64,000 nucleotides of DNA from Nocardioides sp. (GTDB lineage: Bacteria; Actinomycetota; Actinomycetes; Propionibacteriales; Nocardioidaceae): NCBI RefSeq assembly GCF_030019515.1, contig NZ_JASEEQ010000017.1, positions 1 to 64,000 on the forward strand. Direction: 5' to 3'. The notes beneath the pieces are model-generated. The model made no database searches, was not told the origin of the DNA, and worked only from the letters and a program-made list of their open reading frames with translations. This document shows positions 1 to 9,148 of this stretch, piece after piece. Position numbers and translations under genes: made by a program. Position 1 is the first letter of the stretch. Each line of letters starts with the position of its first letter.

Positions 1-160
1 GGGCCTCGAGCTCGGCGACCCGGGCGGCGACCTGGGTCAGGTGGGTCAAGGTCTGTGCGGTCTCGGCGGGGTCCATCGACCAGAGCGAGGCGTCGGCGTT
101 GTTGGTGCTCGCCGGTCCGTCAACCGCCTCTGGGCCGCTCGGGGCGAAGGGCATCCTCAT
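1..160 (-). CDS. DUF222/HNH endonuclease-family protein, N-terminal fragment
   Basis: The minus strand is open from an ATG at 160 to the window edge (53 codons); an in-frame ATG at 154 is the alternative start. The peptide runs from MRMPFAPSGPEAV through ASLWSMDPAETAQTLTHL to AARVAELEA. This acidic leader followed by a Leu/Ala-rich helix resembles the start of DUF222-HNH nuclease proteins, which occur in many copies in Nocardioides-type genomes. The HNH part would lie beyond the window, so the family call is an inference from a short stretch. It is divergent from the gene at 312, leaving 151 bp for two promoters. Confidence 0.5.
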   Translation of the reverse strand, partial: MRMPFAPSGPEAVDGPASTNNADASLWSMDPAETAQTLTHLTQVAARVAELEA

Positions 161-311
161 GGGTGACAGCGCGCGATGCGAGGTTCCGCGGCGACGGCGT
201 TCTCCCGCGCTCGACGAGACTGGCCTGGACCAGTTGCCAGGGGAACGTAACGAGTGTCACTGACCGGACGTTGGGGCGGCACCATCCTCACCTCGCCCAC
301 AAGGGGTACCT

Positions 312-1658
312 GTGAAACGTTCACCCGCCGCCGGCGCCGCTCTCGCCCTGGGCGTCGCAGTCTCTGGCCTCTTCGCGACCACGGTAGGCCCGGCCACCGT
401 GGCGCCCGCCAACGCTTCCGTGCAGGGCCTTCTCGACGATGCTGCCCTCTCCGGCGTGTTCACGGGCGGGCGGCTGCCCGCCGGCACCTTGCACGTCTCC
501 ATCAAGGAAGGCGACTGGCGCGAGTTGCCCGAAGGGGGCTCGTTCGAGCTGTACCCGGTCCCCGTAGATGGCGTGCACATCTCCGGCGACACCTGGTGGG
601 TTTCGCTCGACCCGGCCAGCGTCCCCGCGAAGTTCGTCGCATCCGACGGCCAGGTCGACTTTATGATCGAGGGGCATGACCCTGCCTCTGGAGACGCCGT
701 GTTCCACACCGTCTCCGCACAGCGCGTCACCAGCCTTGCCGGAGACCTCACCCGGTGGATCCGCGCCGACGCGCCGATCCAGGAAGGCTGGATGTCGATG
801 CCCGGGCTGCCGTCCACTCAACCGATGAACACCGCGGCAGCACCGACGGTTCCCGTGTTCGGTGGCGCCGACGCCGGCAGCGACAACCTCGAAGCCGACA
901 TGAACACCTCTACGGTCATCCCGGACACGGGCGAGCTCACCGGCATCCCCCTCGAGCTGATCAAGAGCCCGACCGGGTCCGTTGCAGACGACGGCGGCTC
1001 AACGGACTACGGTTCGCTGCTGCCGACTCCGGACAGCCTCGCCAGCGTCGACGCTGCGGCGGCGGCACCGTACAACTGCCAGGAGATCAGCGGCTACCGC
1101 GGCGACCTGCAGACGACCATTGCCACGGGCTACCCCGTCGGGGGCGACGAGTCCAGCCTCACCTACACCTCGACCTTGAAGACGACGTCGGGAAGCGCGA
1201 TCTCGGCGTCCGGCGGGTGGAGCGAGTCCGGCACCGAGAGCACCACGGACGGTTGGGGAGCGGACTTCTTGAAGGACTCCTCCAAGCGCAGTTACCGGAC
1301 GGTGGTCACTTACGGCTACTACACCTGCTACAACGTCGCCGGCTACTACTCCCACTGGGTGTTCCCGATCAAGCAGCCAGGTGCCGCCTACTACTACTAC
1401 CTTTCCAGCGCCCCCAACTGGACCCGCTGCCAGCCCGTGTACAACGACATCATCTGGAAGCGGGAGCAGGCGAAGGAGAACGCCTACGAGTCGAGTTACG
1501 GTGTGAAGGCCAAGAGCTACATCGGTATCGAGATGACCTCGCGGCACAGCTACAACCTCTCAGGCAAACTGCGTTACCACGTCACGCACGGCAACAAGCG
1601 CGTCTGTGGCAACAACGACTCTCCGGGGCAGGCCGGGAAGGTTCAGGAGAAGTACTGA
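312..1658 (+). CDS. Unrecognised exported protein, 448 aa
   Basis: Begins at a GTG preceded by AAGGGG at 301-306. Residues 1-36 form a signal peptide: a Lys/Arg start, an Ala/Leu/Val core and an AxA-type cleavage region near residue 35. The middle (about 250-310) is rich in Ser, Thr and Gly. The C-terminal third is rich in aromatics (YGYYTCYNVAGYY and a run of four Tyr) and holds several Cys that could form disulfides outside the cell. I do not recognise a family. The stop overlaps the ATG of the next gene by one base (TGATG), so the two are translationally coupled and probably act together. Confidence 0.8.
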   Translation: MKRSPAAGAALALGVAVSGLFATTVGPATVAPANASVQGLLDDAALSGVFTGGRLPAGTLHVSIKEGDWRELPEGGSFELYPVPVDGVHISGDTWWVSLDPASVPAKFVASDGQVDFMIEGHDPASGDAVFHTVSAQRVTSLAGDLTRWIRADAPIQEGWMSMPGLPSTQPMNTAAAPTVPVFGGADAGSDNLEADMNTSTVIPDTGELTGIPLELIKSPTGSVADDGGSTDYGSLLPTPDSLASVDAAAAAPYNCQEISGYRGDLQTTIATGYPVGGDESSLTYTSTLKTTSGSAISASGGWSESGTESTTDGWGADFLKDSSKRSYRTVVTYGYYTCYNVAGYYSHWVFPIKQPGAAYYYYLSSAPNWTRCQPVYNDIIWKREQAKENAYESSYGVKAKSYIGIEMTSRHSYNLSGKLRYHVTHGNKRVCGNNDSPGQAGKVQEKY

Positions 1659-2326
1659 TGCGGACCGCGGTCAGCGCCATGCTCCGCCACCGTCTGGCTG
1701 TGGCCGTCGGCACGGTTGTCGTGGCGCTGGCCGCGTTCGGGCTCTGGACGCTGCCCAGCATCAGTCCCAGCGCCCGCGGCGGCGATGGGCCGGGCCCCCT
1801 GACGATCAAGGCCGGTAACACCGAACTGGTCTTCCCCGCGCCGCCGGTTTCTGCCTCCTGGTCCGCGACGGCCGGCGGACTCCTCCTGTGTGCGCCAGGG
1901 TCCGAGGTCGCCATCACGAAGGTCGCCCCGCTGCATGGCTCCAACGCGGAGACCTTCGACGCCTACGTCCGGTCATTCACGATCCGGTCCCACGCCGACC
2001 CTGTCGCCGAACCCGTCATCGGCGGGTACGGGACGCCTCCGCGGATCGGCGGCCGCGGGGACGCACACCAGGACCGGCTGGCCGGTCACCTCCAAACCGC
2101 GGCGGGCGCCACCGGTCTCCGACCGCCGCGCTGTGAGGACTCAACAAGCGCACCCGGAGAAGCTGCCGTAGAGCTCATGGTGGGGTTGACCGCAGGACGC
2201 CAGGGGGCCGCTTTCGACGGGTTCACGGTCGACTACGATGTGGCCGGGCACCACTACCGGACCCGGGTCAACCTCCGGGTCACGCTATGCGGCACGAGGG
2301 TGACCGAGCCTGACTGCCCCCGCTGA
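1658..2326 (+). CDS. Unrecognised membrane-anchored or exported protein, 222 aa
   Basis: Starts at the ATG that overlaps the stop of the upstream gene; a GGAGAAG ribosome site lies in the end of that gene. Residues 10-30 are one hydrophobic segment after an Arg-containing start, so the product is either anchored in the membrane or exported. The rest is a soluble extracellular domain with about four Cys (LLLCAPGS, PPRCEDS, VTLCGTR, EPDCPR). No family is recognised. With the previous gene it forms a two-gene unit for coupled exported proteins. The DNA downstream is less GC-rich and carries a pseudogene. Confidence 0.75.
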   Translation: MRTAVSAMLRHRLAVAVGTVVVALAAFGLWTLPSISPSARGGDGPGPLTIKAGNTELVFPAPPVSASWSATAGGLLLCAPGSEVAITKVAPLHGSNAETFDAYVRSFTIRSHADPVAEPVIGGYGTPPRIGGRGDAHQDRLAGHLQTAAGATGLRPPRCEDSTSAPGEAAVELMVGLTAGRQGAAFDGFTVDYDVAGHHYRTRVNLRVTLCGTRVTEPDCPR

Positions 2327-2370
2327 CGCTCTCACCGGCGCGCTCCCTGGTACCCCGGTGACGCCGCACG

Positions 2371-2700
2371 ATGGCTACACGGGTGCTCCACCCCAGCGCC
2401 TTCGGCGACAACGGGCGGCCGGGGCGCAGCCGAGGGCTCCTCGCACCAACGAGCACAGTCGGGGTGGGGTGCGCTTGGTAACTTGGTCGGCTGGTAGTGG
2501 CGCCGTCCCACCGGCGAAACGGCGTCGCTTCGAGTCTCGTGGCTGCCTCGATGTGCATGATCGGGATACAACTCTGGGCGACGTGCGTCGCAGACGGAGC
2601 CACCCAGCGGATGCTCACCCACCACCTCGGGTGGTCGGGCTTCTCAAGCCTTCGGTGGTACGTCGACCCGGCAACGCGGGTAGCGGTGCGCTCCGTGTGA
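2371..2700 (+). pseudogene. GNAT N-acyltransferase remnant with an in-frame stop
   Basis: One frame reads from ATG 2371 to a TAA at 2479-2481 and then continues open to a TGA at 2700. The second part contains LGRLVVAPSHRRNGVASSL, a typical GNAT acetyl-CoA-binding strand and loop (R-R-x-G-x-A), followed by helix and strand segments ending HHLGWSGF, like the C-terminal half of GNAT or FeeM-type N-acyltransferases. The part before the stop (TRVLHPSAFGDNGRPG) also looks coding. A single nonsense codon, and perhaps loss of the 5' end, has inactivated it. Third-position GC is lower than in its neighbours. A sequencing error at the stop cannot be excluded from one sequence. Confidence 0.5.
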
Positions 2701-3050
2701 CTGCGGCACAAGTACACCATCGGCGAACGAACTCAGGCGTGACGTATCCACGCTAAGCGACATAGGACGTGTGCTCGGAAAGTCAACAGTCAGGACGGAC
2801 GAGCGTGAAAGAACTTCGAGGACGTCGGGCCCATGGCGAGGTGGCGGCCAGTGACCCGGGAGGCGAAGCGCAACCCGACGCCGACCTCTCCCGTTAGCTG
2901 CCGAGAACCGCAACCACCAGCCGACCGCGAGCCGAAGCACAGCCGGCACCAGTCGGGTAAGGCCCTGCCCGTGCTTGCGGGGCCTCGCCGGCGCTCGCTG
3001 CTCGACCACCGGTGGCATCGGCGGCGACGACCCTCGACGCCGGGGGTGGC
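2701..3050. other. Intergenic stretch with no supported gene
   Basis: These 350 bases between the GNAT remnant and the convergent lipid-kinase gene hold no reading frame with actinobacterial codon bias. Base composition is more even than in the flanking genes. A 30-codon frame from a GTG near 2807 has no usable ribosome site. The tract looks like decayed DNA. Confidence 0.5.
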
Positions 3051-4001
3051 TCAGGGCAGCAGCATCGAGTACGCGCCCGGCTCGACCCGCCAGGTGCGCT
3101 GCCGCTCGGGGCCGTAGATCTCGCCGTCCGCACTGCACCAGAACGGCCCGCCGGAGACCGAGACGGTGGTGCCTCGGAGGTAGGTGCTGTCGTCCTGCCG
3201 GTGGTGGGTGCGCAGCCCGAGGCGCGCGCCGTACAGCAGCCGGGACACCGGCCCGACGGCCCGGGAGATCATCACGTCGACCTTCCCGTCGAGCGGGCTG
3301 GCCTCCGGGGTCAGGTGGGTGCCGCCGCCGACGGACGGGCCGTTGCCGATCGCCACCATCAGCACCGGGTCCGCCAGGTCGCAGACGACCTCGCCGTCGA
3401 CCTCGACCCGCAGCCGCACGCTCGGCGGGTCGATCGCGGTCAGCGCCGCCCCGATCGGGTAGCCGAGCTTGCCCAGGTTGAGCCGGCCGACGCCGATCGA
3501 CCCGAGCCGGCCCTTCCACGTCGCGCCCTTGCGGCTGGCCTCGGCGCCGGCGCCCACGTGCACGCTGTTGACCACGATCTCGCCGACCTCGTCGACGACG
3601 AGGTCCATGCGCCGCGGCCGGTCGCGCAGCACCACGCGGGCGGCCTCCTCGATGTCGAGCGGGATGTCGGTCCCGCGCGCGAAGTCGTTGCCGGTGCCCA
3701 GCGGCAGCAGCCCGAGGACCGCGCCCGTCAGCTCCTGGCGGCGGTACAGCGCGGAGATGACCGCGTGCAGGCTGCCGTCGCCGCCGGCGACGACGATCCG
3801 GCGCGAGCCAGCGCGGTGCAGCACGCCGTCGAGCTCGCCGGGGTTGGCCGTGGCCGCCACCTCGACCGAGGCCCGCTCGCGGAGCACCGCGAGCGCGGCT
3901 GCCAGCGACTCCTCGTCGGAGGTGCCGGCCTCACTGTTGGTGATCACGAGGAGGGGGTCCACGTCGCGGACCCTATCCGAGCCGTCGAGGCCGGCCCTCA
4001 C
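3051..4001 (-). CDS. Diacylglycerol kinase family lipid kinase
   Basis: A 316-residue protein of the DAGK/YegS/sphingosine-kinase family, which phosphorylates lipid hydroxyls with ATP at the membrane. The nucleotide motif GGDGS lies at residues 73-77 and the conserved GTGNDFAR at 102-109. The C-terminal beta-sandwich half contains GNGPSVGGG and a late DGE. Length matches the family (about 300). The start is a GTG at 4001; a short N-terminal extension precedes the first core strand (PLLVITN). The gene is divergent from purA with 80 bp between starts. The lipid substrate cannot be told from sequence. Confidence 0.88.
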   Translation of the reverse strand: MRAGLDGSDRVRDVDPLLVITNSEAGTSDEESLAAALAVLRERASVEVAATANPGELDGVLHRAGSRRIVVAGGDGSLHAVISALYRRQELTGAVLGLLPLGTGNDFARGTDIPLDIEEAARVVLRDRPRRMDLVVDEVGEIVVNSVHVGAGAEASRKGATWKGRLGSIGVGRLNLGKLGYPIGAALTAIDPPSVRLRVEVDGEVVCDLADPVLMVAIGNGPSVGGGTHLTPEASPLDGKVDVMISRAVGPVSRLLYGARLGLRTHHRQDDSTYLRGTTVSVSGGPFWCSADGEIYGPERQRTWRVEPGAYSMLLP

Positions 4002-4025
4002 CCTTTGGTAACGTGTGGCCGCAAG

Positions 4026-4051
4026 AGCTCCGGTGCACTTGTGCCGGAGCT
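4026..4051 (+). promoter_or_regulatory. Stem-loop with T-rich tail in the purA leader
   Basis: AGCTCCGG at 4026-4033 pairs with CCGGAGCT at 4044-4051; GCAC/GTGC extends the stem inside with a small bulge. It is followed by TGTTTCGTTTCTTG, an unusual T-rich stretch for this genome, 17-30 bases before the purA ATG. The form is that of an intrinsic terminator or attenuator. As no gene ends just upstream on the plus strand, an attenuator of purA is the more likely reading, but there is no visible ligand domain. Confidence 0.45.
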
Positions 4052-4081
4052 GTTTCGTTTCTTGTGGAAGTGAGCGCGCAG

Positions 4082-5380
4082 ATGCCCGCGATCGCCATCA
4101 TCGGTGCCCAGTGGGGTGACGAGGGGAAGGGCAAGGCGACCGACCTGCTCGGCACCAGAGTCGACTACGTCGTGAAGTTCAACGGCGGCAACAACGCCGG
4201 GCACACGGTCGTCATCACCGACGCCTCCGGGCACACCGAGAAGTACGCCCTGCACCTGCTGCCCAGCGGCATCCTCACCCCCGGCTGCACACCCGTCATC
4301 GGCAACGGCGTCGTCGTCGACCTGGCCGTGCTGTTCGAGGAGCTGGAGGCGCTCGAGCAACGCGGTGTCGACGTCAGCCGGCTCCGGATCAGCGCCAACG
4401 CGCACGTGATCGCGGACTACAACCGCACCCTGGACAAGGTCACCGAGCGCTTCCTGGGGTCCCGGCGCATCGGCACGACGGGACGCGGCATCGGCCCGAC
4501 GTACGCCGACAAGATGAACCGCATCGGCCTCCGGATCCAGGACATCTTCGACGAGAAGATCCTGACCCAGAAGGTCGAGGGCGTGCTCGACCTCAAGAAC
4601 CAGGTCCTCACCAAGATCTACAACCGCCGCGCGGCCACCGTCGAGGCGACCGTGGAGGAGCTGCTGGCCTTCGCCGACCGGCTCCGGCCGATGGTCTGCG
4701 ACACCGGGCTGCTGCTCAACGAGGCGCTCGACCGGGGCGAGACCGTGCTCCTGGAGGCCGGGCAGGCGACGCTGCTCGACGTCGACCACGGCACCTACCC
4801 GTTCGTGACGTCCTCGTCGGCGACCGCCGGCGGTGCGTGCACCGGCTCGGGGATCCCGCCGCGCCGCCTGGACCAGGTGATCGGCATCGTGAAGGCCTAC
4901 ACCACCCGCGTCGGCGAGGGGCCGTTCCCGACCGAGCTGTTCGACGAGTTCGGTGCCCACCTGAGCAAGGTCGGGGCCGAGTTCGGGGTCACGACCGGCC
5001 GGCCGCGACGCTGCGGGTGGTACGACGCGGTCATCGCGCGCTACGCCGCCCGGGTCAACGGGGTGAGCGACTTCGTGCTCACCAAGCTCGACGTGCTCAC
5101 CGGTCTGGACCAGGTGCCGGTGTGCGTCGCGTACGACGTCAACGGCGTGCGCCACGACGAGATGCCGGTCAACCAGAGCGACTTCCACCACGCGGTCCCG
5201 ATCTACGAGTACCTCCCCGGTTGGTGGGAGGACATCTCCCACGCGCGGACGTTCGAGGAGCTCCCCGCCAACGCCCAGGCCTACGTCAAGGCCGTCGAGG
5301 CGCTGTCCGGGGCCCGCATCTCGGCCGTCGGCGTCGGACCCTCCCGCGACGCGACCATCGCCATCCACGACCTGATCTGA
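4082..5380 (+). CDS. purA: Adenylosuccinate synthetase
   Basis: Makes adenylosuccinate from IMP, aspartate and GTP, the first committed step to AMP. The 432-residue length is normal. The N-terminal P-loop-like GDEGKGK lies at residues 12-18 with catalytic Asp13 and His41 (NAGHTVV); the IMP-binding TTGRGIGP and the C-terminal TKLDVL follow. I chose ATG 4082 because homologues begin [18 protein letters not shown]; an in-frame GTG at 4070 would add four residues. GGAAG at 4066-4070 is the ribosome site. A T-tailed hairpin lies in the leader. It heads a plus-strand run of purine genes that is interrupted by unrelated genes. Confidence 0.97.
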   Translation: MPAIAIIGAQWGDEGKGKATDLLGTRVDYVVKFNGGNNAGHTVVITDASGHTEKYALHLLPSGILTPGCTPVIGNGVVVDLAVLFEELEALEQRGVDVSRLRISANAHVIADYNRTLDKVTERFLGSRRIGTTGRGIGPTYADKMNRIGLRIQDIFDEKILTQKVEGVLDLKNQVLTKIYNRRAATVEATVEELLAFADRLRPMVCDTGLLLNEALDRGETVLLEAGQATLLDVDHGTYPFVTSSSATAGGACTGSGIPPRRLDQVIGIVKAYTTRVGEGPFPTELFDEFGAHLSKVGAEFGVTTGRPRRCGWYDAVIARYAARVNGVSDFVLTKLDVLTGLDQVPVCVAYDVNGVRHDEMPVNQSDFHHAVPIYEYLPGWWEDISHARTFEELPANAQAYVKAVEALSGARISAVGVGPSRDATIAIHDLI

Positions 5381-5393
5381 GACCGTTCGGGGC

Positions 5394-6290
5394 ATGCCCG
5401 ACCCCACCCCGCTCGACCCGGTGGCGGCGATCGACCGCCTGCGGGCGGCGTTCGGCGGACCCGCCGCCCACCGCACCCTGCACGCGAAGGGCCGGTTCTA
5501 CGCCGGCACCTTCACCCCCACGGCCGAGGCGGGCGCGCTCGGGCGCGCACGCCACCTCCACGAGCCGACGCCGGTGCTGGTCCGCTGGTCCAACGCCGGC
5601 GGCAACGCCGCCGTCCCGGACCCGAAGCCCGACATCCGGGGCATGTCCGTGAAGTTCCGGCTCACCGACGGCACCTCGACCGACCTGCTCGGCCAGACGT
5701 CGCCCCGGTTCCCGACCGACGACCCCGAGGAGTTCGTCGCGATGACCGAGGCGTCGGTCCACAAGCTGACGTTCCCGCTGTTCCTCGCCCGGCACCCCCG
5801 GATGGTGCCGGCGATCGTGGCCGGCGTACGGGGCAAGGCGATCTCGTCGCCGGTGACGTTCGCGGAGACGACGTTCTACCCCATCCACGCGTACGGCTGG
5901 CTGGACGCCGGGGGTCGGCGCACCTGGGTCCGCTACTCGTTCGTCCCCACCGCGACGAAGGCGGACCGGCTCGAGCGGCGCTTCACCGGGCCGGACCGGC
6001 TCTTCGAGGAGATCGCGGCCCGGCTCGACCGCGGGCCGGTCACCCACGAGGTGCGGGTGCAGGTCGCGGGCGAGGGGCACGACCCGCACTCGGCGACGTC
6101 GGTCTGGAAGGGCGCCCGCGAGCTGGTCGCCGGCCGGATCGTGGTCGCCGAGGCGCTGCCCGACCAGGAGGACGCCGGCCCGGTGGTGTTCGACCCCACC
6201 CGGGTGGTGGACGGCGTCGAGCTCTCCGACGATCCCATCCTGCGATACCGCCCGGTGGCCTACACGGAGTCGGTCTCGCGCCGCGGCTAG
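5394..6290 (+). CDS. Small catalase-related heme peroxidase
   Basis: A 298-residue protein of the catalase superfamily, of the short MAP2744c/SrpA-like peroxidase type rather than full-length catalase (about 480). HAKGRFYAGTF near residue 26 carries the distal His; WSNAGGNA and IRGMSVKFRL follow the catalase barrel pattern; near the C-terminus LRYRPVAYTESVSRR supplies the likely proximal Tyr heme ligand with its Arg. It would reduce peroxides, probably organic ones, in the cytoplasm (no signal peptide). It starts 13 bp after purA and is likely co-transcribed with it. Confidence 0.8.
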   Translation: MPDPTPLDPVAAIDRLRAAFGGPAAHRTLHAKGRFYAGTFTPTAEAGALGRARHLHEPTPVLVRWSNAGGNAAVPDPKPDIRGMSVKFRLTDGTSTDLLGQTSPRFPTDDPEEFVAMTEASVHKLTFPLFLARHPRMVPAIVAGVRGKAISSPVTFAETTFYPIHAYGWLDAGGRRTWVRYSFVPTATKADRLERRFTGPDRLFEEIAARLDRGPVTHEVRVQVAGEGHDPHSATSVWKGARELVAGRIVVAEALPDQEDAGPVVFDPTRVVDGVELSDDPILRYRPVAYTESVSRRG

Positions 6291-6301
6291 GGTTGCGGCC
6301 C

Positions 6302-7582
6302 GTGAAGATACTCGTCATCGGCACGGGCGGCCGCGAGCACGCTCTGGCCCGGGCGCTCTCGCTCGACCCGGCGGTGACCGAGGTGCATGCCGCGCCGGGC
6401 AATCCCGGCATCGCCGCCGTCGCGGCCCTCCACGCCGTGGACCCGATGTCGGGCGGTGCGGTCGCCGACCTGGCCGAGCGGCTGGGCGTCGATCTCGTGG
6501 TCGTCGGACCCGAGGCGCCGCTGGTCGCCGGGGTCGCGGACGCCGTGCGCGAGCGGGGCATCGCGGTCTTCGGGCCGTCGCAGGCGGCGGCGCGCCTCGA
6601 GGGCTCCAAGGCGTTCGCGAAGGACGTGATGTCCGCGGCCGGGGTCCCCACCGCTGCCTCGGTGCTCTGCACCTCCGCCGGCGAGGCCGCCGGAGCGTTG
6701 GAGCGGTTCCGGGCGCCGTACGTGGTGAAGGACGACGCGCTGGCCGCCGGCAAGGGGGTCGTCGTCACCCGGGACCGTGACCAGGCGCTCGAGCACGCGG
6801 CGCTCTGCACGTCACGAGGGGGCGGCCGGGTCGTGGTCGAGGAGTTCCTGGACGGCCCCGAGGTGTCGGTGTTCGCGATCTGCGACGGGTCGACGGCCTA
6901 TGCGCTGCAGCCCGCGCAGGACTTCAAGCGGATCTTCGACGGCGGTCGCGGGCCCAACACCGGCGGCATGGGCTCCTACACCCCGCTGACCTGGGCGCAG
7001 CCCGACCTGGCCGAGGTCGTCCTCGCGACCGTCGTCCGGCCGACCCTGGACGAGATGGCCCGCCGCGGCTCGCCGTTCGTCGGCTGCCTGTACGTCGGCC
7101 TCGCGCTGACGCCCGGTGGGCCGCGGGTCATCGAGTTCAACGTCCGGTTCGGCGACCCGGACATCCAGCCGGTGCTGTCGGTGCTCGAGTCCCCGCTGGG
7201 CCAGCTGCTCGCCGCCGCGGCCGCGGGACGGCTCTCCGAGGTGCCCGCTCCGGTCTTCCGCGACGGTGCCGCGGTGACGGTGGTGCTCGCCTCCGCCGGC
7301 TACCCCGAGTCCTCCTCGGCGGGCGACGTGATCACCGGCGTCGACCTGGCCGAGCAGCAGGACGGGGTGGACGTCATCCACGCCGGCACCGCGGTCCGCG
7401 ACGGCGACCTGGTCACCGCCGGCGGCCGGGTGCTGGCCGTCCGCGCGGTCGGGGCCGACGTCGCCGAGGCGCGTCGTACGGCGTACGCCGCCGCCGACCT
7501 CGTCTCGTTCCCCGGCCTGCAGCGGCGCTCCGACATCGCGGCCGAGCCGCTCGGGGTGGTCGAGGGCGGGTCCCTGCGTTGA
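6302..7582 (+). CDS. purD: Phosphoribosylamine-glycine ligase
   Basis: ATP-dependent ligation of glycine to 5-phosphoribosylamine, step 2 of purine synthesis. The 426 residues begin VKILVIGTGGREHAL, the diagnostic GARS N-terminal nucleotide fold. An ATP-grasp domain follows (KDDALAAGKGV, then IEFNVRFGDPD as the metal/ATP-binding strand) and a C-terminal barrel domain. GTG 6302 is preferred over the in-frame TTG at 6293, because homologues start directly with the KxLVIG strand. It lies 11 bp after the peroxidase gene and 41 bp before purB, in the same direction. Confidence 0.96.
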   Translation: MKILVIGTGGREHALARALSLDPAVTEVHAAPGNPGIAAVAALHAVDPMSGGAVADLAERLGVDLVVVGPEAPLVAGVADAVRERGIAVFGPSQAAARLEGSKAFAKDVMSAAGVPTAASVLCTSAGEAAGALERFRAPYVVKDDALAAGKGVVVTRDRDQALEHAALCTSRGGGRVVVEEFLDGPEVSVFAICDGSTAYALQPAQDFKRIFDGGRGPNTGGMGSYTPLTWAQPDLAEVVLATVVRPTLDEMARRGSPFVGCLYVGLALTPGGPRVIEFNVRFGDPDIQPVLSVLESPLGQLLAAAAAGRLSEVPAPVFRDGAAVTVVLASAGYPESSSAGDVITGVDLAEQQDGVDVIHAGTAVRDGDLVTAGGRVLAVRAVGADVAEARRTAYAAADLVSFPGLQRRSDIAAEPLGVVEGGSLR

Positions 7583-7623
7583 CCCGCCAAGGGCGGGCGG
7601 CGGGCGTGGGAGAATCACCACCC

Positions 7624-9042
7624 GTGACCGTCCCCAACGTCCTGGCCACCCGCTACGCCTCCGCCGAGCTCGCCCGCATCTGGTCCCCCGAGCACAAGAT
7701 CGTGCTGGAGCGGCAGCTGTGGATCGCGGTCCTGGAGGCGCAGCGCGACCTCGGCATCCCGATCCCCGACGGGGTGGTCGAGGCGTACCGGGAGGTCGTG
7801 GAGGAGGTCGACCTCGAGTCGATCGCGGCCCGGGAGCGGGTCACCCGCCACGACGTGAAGGCGCGGATCGAGGAGTTCTCGGCGCTCGCGGGCCACGAGC
7901 ACATCCACAAGGGCATGACCTCGCGCGACCTCACCGAGAACGTCGAGCAGCTGCAGGTCAGGCAGAGCCTGGCGCTGGTCCGCGACCGGGCCGTCGCCGC
8001 GCTCGCCCGGCTCGGCCGGCTGGCCGCCGAGCACGAGGCGACCGTGATGGCCGGACGCAGCCACAACGTCGCCGCGCAGGCGACCACGCTCGGGAAGCGG
8101 TTCGCGACGGTCGCCGACGAGATGCTGGTCGCCCTCGAGCGGGTCGAGGACCTGCTGGTGCGCTACCCGCTGCGCGGCATCAAGGGCCCGATGGGGACCG
8201 CGCAGGACATGCTCGACCTGCTCGACGGCGACGCCGGCAGGCTCGCCGAGCTCGAGCAGCGGGTCGCGGCGCACCTGGGCTTCGAGCGGGTGCTGACCAG
8301 CGTCGGGCAGGTCTACCCGCGCAGCCTTGACCTCGACGTCGTCAGTGCGCTCGTCCAGCTGGTGTCCGGCCCGTCGAACCTCGCGACCACGACCCGGCTG
8401 ATGGCCGGCAACGAGCTGGTGACCGAGGGCTTCAAGGAGGGCCAGGTCGGCTCCTCGGCGATGCCGCACAAGATGAACAGCCGCTCGGCCGAGCGGGTCA
8501 ACGGGCTCTCCGTCGTGCTGCGCGGCCACCTCTCGATGGTCAGCGAGCTCGCCGGCGACCAGTGGAACGAGGGCGACGTCTCCGACTCCGTCGTACGCCG
8601 GGTCGCCCTGCCGGACGCGTTCTTCGCCGCCGACGGGCTGTTCGAGACGTTCCTGACGATCCTCGACGAGTTCGGCGCCTTCCCCGCGGTGATCCAGCGC
8701 GAGCTGGACCGCTACCTGCCGTTCCTCGCCACCACCAAGGTGCTGATGGCCGCGGTCCGCAACGGGGTGGGCCGGGAGGTCGCCCACGAGGCGATCAAGG
8801 AGGCGGCGGTCGGCACCGCGCTCGACCTGCGCCGCGGCCAGGCCGAGAACGACGTCTTCGCCCGCCTCGCCGCCGACACCCGGCTGGGCCTGACCGCCGA
8901 CCAGCTCGCGTCCCTGGTGGCCGAGCCGATCACGTTCACCGGCGCGGCCGTCGCGCAGGTGCAGGCCGTCGTCCGCCGGATCGCCGAGGTGACCGACCGG
9001 CACCCCGCGGCCGCCGCGTACGGCCCCGGCGACATCCTCTAG
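7624..9042 (+). CDS. purB: Adenylosuccinate lyase
   Basis: Cleaves SAICAR to AICAR and adenylosuccinate to AMP, so it serves both the trunk pathway and the AMP branch begun by PurA. The 472 residues belong to the fumarase/aspartase superfamily. The signature SSAMPHKMN is at residues 277-285 on the mobile catalytic loop, and TSRDLTENV near 99-107 forms the substrate site. GTG 7624 follows GGGAGAA at 7609-7615 and matches the usual start VPNVLATRYAS. It follows purD closely and is likely in the same operon. Confidence 0.96.
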   Translation: MTVPNVLATRYASAELARIWSPEHKIVLERQLWIAVLEAQRDLGIPIPDGVVEAYREVVEEVDLESIAARERVTRHDVKARIEEFSALAGHEHIHKGMTSRDLTENVEQLQVRQSLALVRDRAVAALARLGRLAAEHEATVMAGRSHNVAAQATTLGKRFATVADEMLVALERVEDLLVRYPLRGIKGPMGTAQDMLDLLDGDAGRLAELEQRVAAHLGFERVLTSVGQVYPRSLDLDVVSALVQLVSGPSNLATTTRLMAGNELVTEGFKEGQVGSSAMPHKMNSRSAERVNGLSVVLRGHLSMVSELAGDQWNEGDVSDSVVRRVALPDAFFAADGLFETFLTILDEFGAFPAVIQRELDRYLPFLATTKVLMAAVRNGVGREVAHEAIKEAAVGTALDLRRGQAENDVFARLAADTRLGLTADQLASLVAEPITFTGAAVAQVQAVVRRIAEVTDRHPAAAAYGPGDIL

Positions 9043-9148
9043 TCGGGCGCTGCGGGCTGCCGGCCCCAGGTGACGGTCTCGGCCACACCCCGGCCGGAGC
9101 GCCCGCGCGCAGCGCCTCGACGTCGGCTGGCGCAGGGAGCGCAGTGCC

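Noticed and set aside
2280-2720. A 146-codon minus-strand frame in the gap after the exported pair
   Set aside because: No codon bias and no recognisable fold; the plus-strand GNAT remnant explains the coding signal.
2804-2900. A 30-codon ORF starting VKELRGRRAHGEVA
   Set aside because: No ribosome site and no neighbour that would use it.
4026-4081. Purine riboswitch before purA
   Set aside because: The leader is too short and has no three-way-junction purine aptamer, only one hairpin.
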